DNA of 12,544 nucleotides. Source: Dehalococcoidia bacterium. Its GTDB lineage: Bacteria > Chloroflexota > Dehalococcoidia > GIF9 > AB-539-J10. Shown one piece after another: positions 1 through 4,623 of the stretch; the first letter of the stretch is position 1; each line of letters starts with the position of its first letter. A model generated the notes under the pieces. It was not told where the DNA came from. It searched no databases and saw only the letters and a program-made list of their open reading frames with translations. The stretch lies in NCBI GenBank assembly GCA_030605665.1, contig JAUWHW010000057.1, positions 1 to 12,544 on the forward strand, in the 5' to 3' direction. Position numbers and translations under genes: made by a program.

Positions 1-89
1 GCTTTGAATGCCAGCTCCTCTTGAGACAAGCCGCTTGCTAGCCGCAGTTCCCGCACTCTTTGCCCAAATTGCTCTTGTATCGTGCTCAT
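1..89 (-). CDS. XRE-family HTH transcriptional repressor, N-terminus (runs off the window edge)
   Basis: The minus strand reads ATG AGC ACG at 89-81 and stays open to the window edge, giving 29 residues that begin MSTIQEQFGQRVRELR and continue with ASGLSQEELA. The F-G-x-R-V-R-E-L-R...S-G-L-S-Q-E-E-L-A pattern is the first two and a half helices of the Cro/CI (XRE) helix-turn-helix. The rest of the protein lies outside, so a C-terminal dimerisation, peptidase or TPR domain cannot be judged. No strong ribosome site precedes the ATG. The gene is divergent from the plus-strand promoter at 115-142, which overlaps an inverted repeat. This is the usual arrangement for a repressor that controls the opposite operon and itself. 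Family assignment is firm; the role as lysogeny or copy-control repressor is inferred. Confidence 0.85.
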   Translation of the reverse strand, partial: MSTIQEQFGQRVRELRLASGLSQEELAFK

Positions 90-114
90 TTGATCTGCTA
101 GCTAAAGGAAATAG

Positions 115-142
115 TTGACTGAATGATATTGGGGTGTATACT
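115..142 (+). promoter_or_regulatory. Strong sigma70-type promoter, rightward
   Basis: TTGACT (115-120) and TATACT (137-142) are separated by 16 bp on the plus strand. Transcription would start near 149 and read into the two small peptide genes at 232 and 322. It lies between the divergent XRE gene and those genes. Confidence 0.75.
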
Positions 143-145
143 ATG

Positions 146-157
146 AGTCTACAGACT
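146..157. promoter_or_regulatory. Operator-like inverted repeat at the transcription start
   Basis: AGTCT-AC-AGACT is a 5-bp inverted repeat centred on the predicted start site of the promoter at 115-142, extended loosely by TAT on one side and ATA on the other. Its position next to an XRE repressor gene makes it a likely repressor operator. The 8-mer TGTAGACT contained here on the minus strand also occurs in the repeat at 2641-2681. Confidence 0.5.
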
Positions 158-231
158 ATAAGTAACATCATTGGGAAAGAGGCGTTACGGCAGGGGGTTT
201 GGAAAGCTAACTAGGAAGGAGAGGAGATATT

Positions 232-309
232 ATGAGGCCGGATATACTCTTCTGCTTAGCGCTTATCATAGCTGTGGTAATCTACGATTGGAGACACGGA
301 GACCCATGA
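232..309 (+). CDS. 25-residue single-pass membrane peptide
   Basis: ATG at 232 follows an excellent ribosome site (AAGGAGAGGAG about 6-8 nt upstream) and gives a 25-residue peptide that starts MRPDILFCLALIIAVVIYDW and ends RHGDP. Residues 4-18 are strongly hydrophobic, so a single membrane helix with a charged C-terminal tail is likely. It is the first gene after the promoter at 115-142. Its stop codon region holds the ribosome site (AAGGAGG, 309-315) of the next gene. Too short for homology; similar tiny membrane proteins in phages act as holin-like, toxin or modulator peptides, but no specific function can be assigned. Confidence 0.6.
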   Translation: MRPDILFCLALIIAVVIYDWRHGDP

Positions 310-321
310 AGGAGGCTAGAG

Positions 322-540
322 TTGAAAGGTCAGTTGGTTATTCTGTTGGTCGTGGTTTTGGTCCTAAGCATGACTTTGCTGGGAGTTTCGGATAGCAAGG
401 CTTCGGTTGCTGATAGCAGCATTCCTGATGGTACGGTATCTGATACTGAGGTAGCTAGCAATGAAGCTCAAGAGGAGGATCCTCCCGATTCATGCAGTGC
501 TACTATTACGATTACCTGGACGACTGCAGCTAATGACTAG
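322..540 (+). CDS. 72-residue exported peptide precursor
   Basis: The start is TTG at 322, chosen because AAGGAGG lies 6 nt upstream (309-315) and no better start fits. The product begins MKGQLVILLVVVLVLSMTLL, a lysine followed by a ~19-residue hydrophobic core, then a G-V-S-D-S-K-A-S region that looks like a signal peptide cleavage zone (about residues 22-28). The remaining ~45 residues are acidic, rich in Ser, Asp, Glu and Thr, and end in a hydrophobic, Thr-rich tail with one cysteine (about residue 58) and the terminus TWTTAAND. No known domain is visible. It is transcribed with the 25-residue membrane peptide, divergent from an XRE repressor. It could be a secreted signalling pro-peptide, a bacteriocin-like peptide or a periplasmic/surface decoration; the sequence alone does not decide. 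Confidence 0.65.
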   Translation: MKGQLVILLVVVLVLSMTLLGVSDSKASVADSSIPDGTVSDTEVASNEAQEEDPPDSCSATITITWTTAAND

Positions 541-646
541 AAAACGGACAAGCCTTGCGACCTGCCCCCCGGATGAAAGGTTCCCTTAGCTGCCGTTAGC
601 AAAACTTAGGAGCCTGGTGAGTCTGGTTGGGTTGCTCATCAGCCAT
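541..646. other. Intergenic region between convergent genes
   Basis: No coding frame with a plausible start is seen here. It separates the rightward peptide operon from the leftward zinc-ribbon genes. No convincing U-tract terminator was found. Confidence 0.4.
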
Positions 647-790
647 CTAAAGCTTTCCTATCCGGAATACCTTTGTGCCGCAAACAGAGCAGACACCCTC
701 TACGGCAAATCTGTTATTTTTCAGGGTAATTTGCTTTGGGTTCTTTATCTCTACCTTTTTGCTACACTTAAAACAATAAGCTGTTGCCAT
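647..790 (-). CDS. DUF5679-type small zinc-ribbon protein (47 aa)
   Basis: ATG at 790 is preceded by AAGGAGG with good spacing. The 47-residue product starts MATAYCFKCSKKVEIKNP and ends with a CSVCGTKVFRIGKL segment. Two zinc knuckles, C6-x2-C9 and C34-x2-C37, enclose a short K-x-P-x-Q-I-T-L-K-N-N-R beta segment. This is the pattern I know from the DUF5679 family, which is frequent in Chloroflexota and some archaea and usually about this length. It probably folds as a zinc ribbon binding nucleic acid or a protein partner; the function of the family is unknown. It lies directly downstream of, and in the same frame as, the interrupted zinc-ribbon ORF at 791-910. Confidence 0.85.
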   Translation of the reverse strand: MATAYCFKCSKKVEIKNPKQITLKNNRFAVEGVCSVCGTKVFRIGKL

Positions 791-910
791 AGTATCCTCC
801 TTGTAAACCTCTAACTTGGTGCCACATCTGGGGCAAGTTTGGTGTTCTGGGTTAGTTAATGCCCAGCCCTAACTGTGGTTACCACAGTTAGGACATCTTG
901 CTTCTGGCAT
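791..910 (-). pseudogene. Zinc-ribbon ORF interrupted by an in-frame UAG
   Basis: From an ATG at 910 the minus strand encodes MPEARCPNCGNHS, then TAG at 871-869, then GWALTNPEHQTCPRCGTKL and onward without another stop. The two halves make one clean zinc ribbon: C-P-N-C before the stop and C-P-R-C after it, 18-20 residues apart. UAG is one base from UGG or UAC/UAU, so a single nonsense mutation explains it. UAG is used as an ordinary stop by neighbours (DUF5679 gene, 322-540, 982-1833), which argues against recoding of the whole element. The frame runs straight into the DUF5679 gene with no intervening stop, so readthrough would give a fused double zinc ribbon of about 87 residues. The ribosome site is weak (GGGGGA). 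Confidence 0.5.
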
Positions 911-981
911 AAATTCCCCCTTTGGCCCTTATGTTACATGGGATGGTTCTATTCGCCTGCTTAATGGCAAACGGGTTTGCT

Positions 982-1833
982 CTATATCAAGGGAACCACG
1001 TCTCTTATCAGTTGAAAACCATTATCTTCTGGATAGATGACCTTGTATTCGAAACGTGCTCCAATCGCAACTCCCACAAAATACTCCGGTTTTCGTCTCA
1101 CAATACACTTTGCTTTACATAGTGGGTCATTACCGCGGTCTGGCGCGGCAAAGTCCACACCCGGTTGATAAGCTTTGATTCCCTTGATTAGTTTTTGTAT
1201 TTGGCTAACCTTCTCTTTGACTTCGCAATAAATGAGAAGTCTATTATCCTGATAGAGGGCGATATCCATGGTGTCATCCTCAAAGGTGACTGAAAGACGT
1301 TTCGCAGCTGCTATTGTGTGGAGCCGAATAAATTCAGCTACGTGCACGAAATACTCGCAATTGGGAGCAGGTTCTTTAGCACCGGTATAATGGCTGAACC
1401 AGTTATATGGGCCTTTCTCAGATGGTAAACCTCTAAGAGTAAAGGTCCGGCCTTTTGAGATAATAAGCCCACTCTTAAGACCTAAACCTAGCAAGGCTCT
1501 TAATCCTTCGGGAAGTCTCTCATATACTTTGGCAAAGTATGTTTCGGGGGGCATGGCATACCCCCAATCTTCGCATGCAGCTCTTACCCAGTTTCGAAAA
1601 TGTCTATTGAACTCTTGAAGCATAGCGGACCCTGGCCCACTCACTTCTTTCCCTTCCGTTGGCCGTTCTCTGCTCACAATCTCAATTCGTTCTGTCATTT
1701 TCCCTCCTTTCGAAAATTCTCTCATATGACTACACGGCTTCTGCTCCGGACAATCACAGGATAACCACCCATTTGCCCGAACAGATAGCTTATACTGCTT
1801 CTGGTCCCCAACTCTCTTGATAGTAATCATCAT
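982..1833 (-). CDS. SWIM zinc finger fused to a PD-(D/E)XK nuclease-like protein
   Basis: The start ATG at 1833 is preceded by AAAGGAGGTGA. Residues 1-45 form a SWIM zinc finger with C26-x-C28-x5-C34-x-H36, a motif that binds DNA or protein. After it an internal ATG (codon 46, 1698) has its own perfect AAAGGAGG, so a 238-residue form without SWIM is probably also made. Residues ~70-155 look helical. Residues ~158-265 resemble a PD-(D/E)XK nuclease fold: acidic helix with E160/E167, then D190 in M-D-I-A-L and E204-V-K206 at the end of the next strand. The catalytic assignment is from motif spacing only. The leader contains a hammerhead ribozyme ending 19-22 nt before the start. A second PD-(D/E)XK gene lies just upstream. 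Role (restriction, recombination or anti-host) unknown. Confidence 0.7.
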   Translation of the reverse strand: MMITIKRVGDQKQYKLSVRANGWLSCDCPEQKPCSHMREFSKGGKMTERIEIVSRERPTEGKEVSGPGSAMLQEFNRHFRNWVRAACEDWGYAMPPETYFAKVYERLPEGLRALLGLGLKSGLIISKGRTFTLRGLPSEKGPYNWFSHYTGAKEPAPNCEYFVHVAEFIRLHTIAAAKRLSVTFEDDTMDIALYQDNRLLIYCEVKEKVSQIQKLIKGIKAYQPGVDFAAPDRGNDPLCKAKCIVRRKPEYFVGVAIGARFEYKVIYPEDNGFQLIRDVVPLI

Positions 1834-1851
1834 TCACCTCCTTTAGACTAC

Positions 1852-1907
1852 GCCCAACGGGAGGTTCATCCCCTGTTTCGCCCTTGCCCGAGGGGCTCAT
1901 CAGGGGC
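1852..1907 (-). ncRNA. Type I hammerhead ribozyme in the leader of the SWIM/nuclease gene
   Basis: Read on the minus strand, every core position is present: CUGAUGA at 1903-1897, GAAA at 1879-1876, and U1857-U1856 as the U-H cleavage dinucleotide. Stem I pairs GCCC (1907-1904) with GGGC (1855-1852). Stem II pairs GCCC (1896-1893) with GGGC (1883-1880), including the invariant G10.1-C11.1 pair, with a 9-nt loop. Stem III begins with A1876-U1857 and C1875-G1858, then a bulged A1874, then GGGG (1873-1870) against UCCC (1862-1859), with loop AUGAACC. Stem I is the open one, hence type I. Predicted cleavage is 3' of U1856 in a GUU triplet, less common than GUC but allowed by the NUH rule. The product would carry the ribosome site at its 5' end. 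Confidence 0.75.
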
Positions 1908-1919
1908 TATATCTAATTC

Positions 1920-1979
1920 CTAGAGCGTCTCAGTAGCTGTGGACTGGCACGCCACTTTCGGCCATTCACCTTGTAGCAT
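1920..1979 (-). CDS. Possible 19-residue leader peptide upstream of the ribozyme
   Basis: ATG at 1979 begins MLQGEWPKVACQSTATETL and stops at 1920, 13 nt before ribozyme stem I. It has no ribosome site, but the predicted promoter would place the transcript start about 3 nt upstream, which would allow leaderless translation. The evidence is weak and it may be chance. Confidence 0.2.
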   Translation of the reverse strand: MLQGEWPKVACQSTATETL

Positions 1980-1988
1980 CTCTACTAG

Positions 1989-2018
1989 TATTTAACCCTC
2001 TATTTGTTAGACTTGTAA
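1989..2018 (-). promoter_or_regulatory. Candidate promoter of the ribozyme/SWIM transcript
   Basis: On the minus strand TTACAA (2018-2013) and TAAATA (1994-1989) are 18 bp apart; an alternative -10, TTAAAT, is 16 bp away. The -35 region lies inside the direct repeat at 2002-2040, so a protein binding that repeat would control it. Confidence 0.4.
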
Positions 2019-2040
2019 ATCTAACGGATGTCTAATATAG
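2002..2040. repeat. Direct repeat copy A (TTAGAC/GTCTAA-rich)
   Basis: This segment shares TTTGTTAGAC at its left and a TCTAAC-x-GATGTCTAA-x-ATAG-like right half with the segment at 2641-2681. Inside each copy GTTAGAC faces TCTAAC or GTCTAA in inverted orientation. The pair brackets the small nuclease-like gene and its promoter. Confidence 0.65.
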
Positions 2041-2080
2041 CCAAGCTCAGGCGCGGGGTAAACTACCTTTACTTGAATTG

Positions 2081-2497
2081 TTAAGAAAAATAATGCCAGG
2101 CGTTTTTGAACTTACTGCCGTCTCTTTTCACAATCGCACGAGAGACCACGACTCTCGTTTTGTATCGCTTGATGAATGGCTCTAATTGATTAGACGGTAT
2201 TATCCAGACTGAAGGACTAGCTAGCGGGTCAGATATCTTGCCCTCAAATGACAAGAATATATAGAAGTGGTTTGGGTTATTAAGAACCTTGATATTATCA
2301 GCAGGCCAATCGTATGAACCAGCTAACCCCTTGACATCGACAGTACAGATACTTCTAGAGTTGCGAACTATTAGAATATCTATCGACTTCTTATTGCCAA
2401 GTGTCAGATGAGCTTCAACGCCAAATCGATACAGCGCAGAGAGAACCCAGAACTCAGATGCAAGGTTGGTATTGTATGGAACTGTATCTTTTCTCAT
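2081..2497 (-). CDS. Small PD-(D/E)XK nuclease-like protein
   Basis: The product is 138 residues from the ATG at 2497, or 148 from an ATG at 2527. I prefer 2497: the TATAAT at 2545-2540 would put the transcript start near 2533, leaving only 6 nt before 2527 but about 36 nt before 2497. Numbered from 2497, a helix carrying E15 (N-T-N-L-A-S-E-F-W) is followed by G-N-K-K-S-I-D40-I-L-I and then T-V-D54-V-K56-G. This E...D...(D/E)-x-K order is the PD-(D/E)XK core seen in Holliday-junction-resolvase-like and Vsr/Mrr-like small nucleases. The length fits a minimal nuclease with no extra domain. It is flanked by ~40-bp direct repeats (2002-2040 and 2641-2681), as if the gene were a cassette. No partner methyltransferase is seen. 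Confidence 0.65.
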   Translation of the reverse strand: MRKDTVPYNTNLASEFWVLSALYRFGVEAHLTLGNKKSIDILIVRNSRSICTVDVKGLAGSYDWPADNIKVLNNPNHFYIFLSFEGKISDPLASPSVWIIPSNQLEPFIKRYKTRVVVSRAIVKRDGSKFKNAWHYFS

Positions 2498-2539
2498 TAT
2501 TCTGTCTTGGCGAGTCAGAGTTACCATATTGCGTACAGC

Positions 2540-2545
2540 ATTATA
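2540..2545 (-). promoter_or_regulatory. Perfect -10 box (TATAAT) of the small nuclease-like gene
   Basis: TATAAT reads on the minus strand at 2545-2540, 12 nt before the ATG at 2527 and 42 nt before the ATG at 2497. No good -35 is present at 16-18 bp, so it may need an activator. Confidence 0.5.
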
Positions 2546-2640
2546 TCACGATTTGGCGAAAGAGCTGAGGGGTTACAGTAAAGGTGAGTTTGAATATGCT
2601 GTATGGCCTTTGAGAAGGGGAATCTGTCCTAATTGCCCAT

Positions 2641-2681
2641 TTTTGTTAGACCTTTTGTAGACTAACAGATGTCTAACATAG
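2641..2681. repeat. Direct repeat copy B (TTAGAC/GTCTAA-rich)
   Basis: Imperfect second copy of the repeat at 2002-2040, with a ~4-nt insertion between GTTAGAC and the TCTAAC-like half. It contains TGTAGACT (2656-2663), also found in the operator at 146-157. It lies between the HTH gene end and the small nuclease-like gene promoter. Confidence 0.65.
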
Positions 2682-2692
2682 TGATGTTCGGT

Positions 2693-2968
2693 CTAAGGGA
2701 GAATCGGCATCTTAACTTTAGGAAGGGAGGAGGGCTGAAGGAGATTGGGGAGCTGCCCTGGGGCCTTGTGACGCTCATATTTTCGTTTTGCGTCTGAGCG
2801 ACGCAACCGCTCAACCTCAGCTTTAGGTATGGCTCGGTTCTTTGCTAGCTTTAGTGTTAGAATCTTCCCTTCATCTATCCAGCGGAAAATCGTCGCACGA
2901 TGGCAACCTATTTCCTTTGCTGCTTCTTCTATGGTCAACAGGTCATCACTGGTTATCTCAACCTTCAT
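2693..2968 (-). CDS. Excisionase-family (HTH_17-like) DNA-binding protein
   Basis: The 91-residue product contains L-L-T-I-E-E-A-A-K-E-I-G-C-H-R-A-T-I-F-R-W-I-D-E-G-K at residues ~10-35, the winged helix-turn-helix of the excisionase/MerR-like HTH_17 family, followed by the wing (L-K-L-A-K-N-R-A-I-P-K-A-E-V-E-R-L). The tail (residues ~57-91) is basic then Pro/Leu rich and unlike the family, which usually ends soon after the wing. The ATG at 2968 has no ribosome site. An extended -10 box (TGC-TATACT) ends 9 nt upstream, so the message is probably leaderless. Such proteins act as recombination directionality factors or as regulators; a tRNA-end-like sequence 115 bp upstream makes the first idea tempting. 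It is a distant relative of the HTH protein at 9888-10091. Confidence 0.8.
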   Translation of the reverse strand: MKVEITSDDLLTIEEAAKEIGCHRATIFRWIDEGKILTLKLAKNRAIPKAEVERLRRSDAKRKYERHKAPGQLPNLLQPSSLPKVKMPILP

Positions 2969-2977
2969 TTACGATTA

Positions 2978-2986
2978 AGTATAGCA
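2978..2986 (-). promoter_or_regulatory. Extended -10 promoter (TGCTATACT) for the HTH gene
   Basis: TGC-TATACT reads on the minus strand and ends 9 nt before the ATG at 2968. The predicted transcript start is at or within 3 nt of that ATG, which predicts a leaderless mRNA. Confidence 0.55.
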
Positions 2987-3082
2987 TAAGTGTCTTATTT
3001 AGCGAAGTTTCAGGGTGCAAAGGAAAATTTTTTCCGTCGGCGGTTGGGGAAAAGACAGAGGTTAGTGTGGTGCTGGAAAGGA

Positions 3083-3112
3083 ATATGGGGGGTTCGAATC
3101 CCCCCATATCCA
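3083..3112 (+). repeat. tRNA 3'-end-like palindrome (possible attachment site or terminator)
   Basis: ATATGGGGGG (3083-3092) and CCCCCCATAT (3100-3109) form a perfect 10-bp inverted repeat around TTCGAAT. The piece GGGGG-TTCGAAT-CCCCC followed by CATATCC and A is exactly what a tRNA T-arm, acceptor 3' strand and discriminator base look like. No matching 5' half or anticodon arm is found upstream, so it is at most a tRNA 3' fragment, as left by integrases that use tRNA ends. It also stands just after the last gene of the leftward operon and could act as its terminator, although no U-tract follows. Confidence 0.45.
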
Positions 3113-3132
3113 GGCTGGCTTGTGTGGGTGAC

Positions 3133-3333
3133 CTAGCGTCGCTTCTTTCTGCTGGCAAAGGCTACCAGGGCGCGGTATTCCTTGGCGTCGAGGGTTACCT
3201 GGCTGGCCTGGTTGCCTTTAGTCTGGACTATCTGGATAAGCCTTTTGCCCTTGCCGATGCTGACGATCCTGGCCATGGTAACCGCTCCCTCTGGCTGCCT
3301 TTCTGAGTGTAGGATTGCTTCTCTAACTCTCAT
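3133..3333 (-). CDS. Small basic protein (66 aa), last gene of the small-gene operon
   Basis: ATG at 3333 overlaps the stop of the RadC-like gene (ATGA) and has GGGAGG upstream. A second ATG at codon 20 (3276) also has a GAGGGAG ribosome site and gives a 47-residue form starting MARIVSIGKGKRLIQIVQTK. The sequence from there reads like a compact beta-rich domain with a basic C-terminus (A-S-R-K-K-R-R), compatible with nucleic-acid binding. I do not recognise the family. The first 19 residues may be dispensable. Translational coupling to the upstream gene is clear. Confidence 0.6.
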   Translation of the reverse strand: MRVREAILHSERQPEGAVTMARIVSIGKGKRLIQIVQTKGNQASQVTLDAKEYRALVAFASRKKRR

Positions 3334-3605
3334 AATAACCTCCCTCGATGCTCGATTTCCAGGACTTGCTCAACGCACCGCTTTGCCATCTCGAAGCAAG
3401 CTGCTACTCGGATTATCTTGGCCTCGCCTAAACCTTTGTATCGCAGAAACTTCTCTAGTGGCTGGTTAGCCATGCCTTTGAAGCCGCCGAAGTCCCGGAT
3501 AATCTCCTCGGCTGCTTGCTCATTAGAGATAACTAGACTGAGCAGCTCTGCCTGGGTTAGCTTGTCGGCCCCCTGATTGACTAGCTTGTCTTGTGCGTAG
3601 CTCAT
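3330..3605 (-). CDS. Free-standing RadC N-terminal (helix-hairpin-helix) domain protein
   Basis: 91 residues. L16-T-Q-A-E-L-L-S-L-V-I, then D38-F-G-G-F-K-G-M, then L50-E-K-F-L-R-Y-K-G-L-G-E-A-K and A68-A-C-F-E-M-A-K-R match, in order, the N-terminal domain of RadC/UPF0758 proteins (S-D-x-E-L-L...F-G-G-L...L-x-x-I-K-G-I-G-x-A-K-A...A-x-E-L-x-x-R). The helix-hairpin-helix glycines are at 58 and 60. A normal RadC is about 220 residues and carries a JAB/MPN metalloprotease-like domain, which is absent here. The ATG at 3605 overlaps the stop of the membrane protein gene (ATGA) and its own stop overlaps the next gene in the same way. It probably binds branched or single-stranded DNA. Confidence 0.7.
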   Translation of the reverse strand: MSYAQDKLVNQGADKLTQAELLSLVISNEQAAEEIIRDFGGFKGMANQPLEKFLRYKGLGEAKIIRVAACFEMAKRCVEQVLEIEHRGRLL

Positions 3606-3826
3606 GTAACACCTCTCCTACAGTGCTTAACGAACCGTTTGACGCCAAAGACCAGGATTGCTATAAACATACAAGTTTCGAGCACTCTGATAGCTATATT
3701 CGGCTCCTGAAAGCAAACTCGGCCGTAAAGCCAAATACGGCTAAACTGCCAGACGTAAGCTCCACTCAAACCAACGAGCAAGGAATCCGCTAACATCTCT
3801 ACTAGTAGTTTTCTTGGTATTTTCAT
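3602..3826 (-). CDS. Small membrane protein with two predicted helices (74 aa)
   Basis: I start at the ATG at 3826, because AAGGAGATAAAAAAG precedes it; the longer frame upstream runs through the end of the neighbouring gene. The product begins MKIPRKLLVEMLADSLLVGL. Residues ~9-27 and ~49-66 are hydrophobic enough for two membrane helices, with a basic amphipathic tail (K-R-F-V-K-H-C-R-R-G). Size and topology resemble class II holins, but similar small proteins of unknown role are common in phage early operons, and there is no lysin gene in the window. It is coupled to the RadC-like gene by an ATGA overlap. Confidence 0.6.
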   Translation of the reverse strand: MKIPRKLLVEMLADSLLVGLSGAYVWQFSRIWLYGRVCFQEPNIAIRVLETCMFIAILVFGVKRFVKHCRRGVT

Positions 3827-3854
3827 CTTTTTTATCTCCTTCCGGGGAAGGGGC

Positions 3855-4220
3855 TTAATACCCCTTCCCGTTGTTCCTGGCCCACTTCTGGCACCCCTGG
3901 CACTTCCAGGCTTGACGAAGTTCTCCTGTGTGCTTATCCGTCCACTTGATAAACTCCATAAACTCATCTGTGCCGCACTCCTGGCAAGTTGGGATCTCAC
4001 CTGTTTGCTTTGAGGCTTGCTGTGCCCTTATTAGCTCAGCATTGACAATCTCCCGTTTGGCTGGGTTCTTCCAGTCTGGCGGGAACTGGCTACAGATTGT
4101 GCCGATGTCCTGGAAGACCTCGGCCAAGGTGTCGGCAAAGCAGTTTACCCTGGCTTCGCGACCCTCGATGGTGATCTTCACCTCTGCGTGGTACCTGGTT
4201 TTCTGGTTTTCTCCGTCCAT
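3855..4220 (-). CDS. Conserved phage-type protein with C-terminal zinc ribbon (121 aa)
   Basis: ATG at 4220 is chosen because AAAGGAG lies 6 nt upstream; an ATG at 4271 has none. Residues ~9-50 (H-A-E-V-K-I-T-I-E-G-R-E-A...L-A-E-V-F-Q-D-I-G-T-I) look like a beta-beta-alpha unit. Residues ~78-114 form a zinc ribbon: C-Q-E-C then, about 22 residues later, C-Q-G-C. Proteins of this layout (a short beta sandwich segment followed by a zinc ribbon) recur in phage DNA-metabolism operons, but I cannot name the family. The position between small operon genes suggests an early nucleic-acid-related function. Confidence 0.65.
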   Translation of the reverse strand: MDGENQKTRYHAEVKITIEGREARVNCFADTLAEVFQDIGTICSQFPPDWKNPAKREIVNAELIRAQQASKQTGEIPTCQECGTDEFMEFIKWTDKHTGELRQAWKCQGCQKWARNNGKGY

Positions 4221-4233
4221 TTCAATCTCCTTT

Positions 4234-4377
4234 TTATTTACTTTTGTAAACCTCGACCATAGACTCGACAAACTTTAGTGGCAGAGCCAAAAAGGCTGCG
4301 ATTTCGGCAGCTTTCCACTTTGCAAGCCACAAAACCTTAATTTTCAGCTTTGCCTTGAGATCCTCTTCTTTTGTCAT
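4234..4377 (-). CDS. 47-residue helical protein, possible small HTH
   Basis: ATG at 4377 is preceded by GGAGGTGAGGGAA; the longer in-frame extension upstream overlaps another small ORF and is not needed. The product begins MTKEEDLKAKLKIKVLWLAK and ends W-K-A-A-E-I-A-A-F-L-A-L-P-L-K-F-V-E-S-M-V-E-V-Y-K-S-K. The segment A-E-I-A-A-F-L-x-L-P-x-x-F-V resembles a sigma70 region 4-like or homeodomain-like helix-turn-helix, in which such proteins recognise DNA. At this length it would need to dimerise. The next gene starts 13 nt downstream. No firm family. Confidence 0.55.
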   Translation of the reverse strand: MTKEEDLKAKLKIKVLWLAKWKAAEIAAFLALPLKFVESMVEVYKSK

Positions 4378-4382
4378 TTCCC

Positions 4383-4502
4383 TCACCTCCGTTCTTTTTC
4401 TTTTGGCGGGCCTCTCACCCGCCGAGCCCTCACTGTGACCTTGCCGAAAAGGGTAAGCTGAATTCCCGAAGTGACTGGCAAGATGTAGCGTTGTATTTTC
4501 AT
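4383..4502 (-). CDS. 39-residue basic peptide ORF
   Basis: ATG at 4502 follows GTGAGGACTT, a moderate ribosome site. It encodes MKIQRYILPVTSGIQLTLFG followed by a very basic tail (V-T-V-R-A-R-R-V-R-G-P-P-K-E-K-E-R-R). Its stop TGA lies inside the ribosome site of the next gene (GGAGGTGAGG), which is the packing seen throughout this operon. No family recognised. It may be a real tiny protein or a coincidental frame in a 175-nt gap. Confidence 0.4.
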   Translation of the reverse strand: MKIQRYILPVTSGIQLTLFGKVTVRARRVRGPPKEKERR

Positions 4503-4551
4503 AAGTCCTCACTGTGCTGGCTTGAGCCAAATGGTTGTCTCTCTCATTAAA

Positions 4552-4623
4552 CTATATATGGCATACCTTACTAGCTAACATATAGCTACCTAGCATAATT
4601 AGGAACGCTATTAGTCCTGTCAT
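4552..4623 (-). CDS. 23-residue membrane peptide, ATGA-coupled
   Basis: ATG at 4623 overlaps the stop of the coiled-coil gene (ATGA) and encodes MTGLIAFLIMLGSYMLASKV followed by C-H-I and a stop at 4552. Residues 3-17 are uniformly hydrophobic, so a single membrane helix is likely. The exact stop/start overlap is the strongest argument that it is translated. Function unknown; compare the 25-residue membrane peptide at 232-309. Confidence 0.5.
   Translation of the reverse strand: MTGLIAFLIMLGSYMLASKVCHI

Noticed and set aside
560..645. A second CUGAUGAG on the minus strand (633-641) as another hammerhead
   Set aside because: No CGAAA follows at a distance allowing stem II, and no stem I or III partner can be drawn.
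2958..3158. 66-residue minus-strand ORF with GGFEPP
   Set aside because: GGFEPP is the well-known false translation of a tRNA T-arm; the frame arises from the palindrome at 3083-3112.
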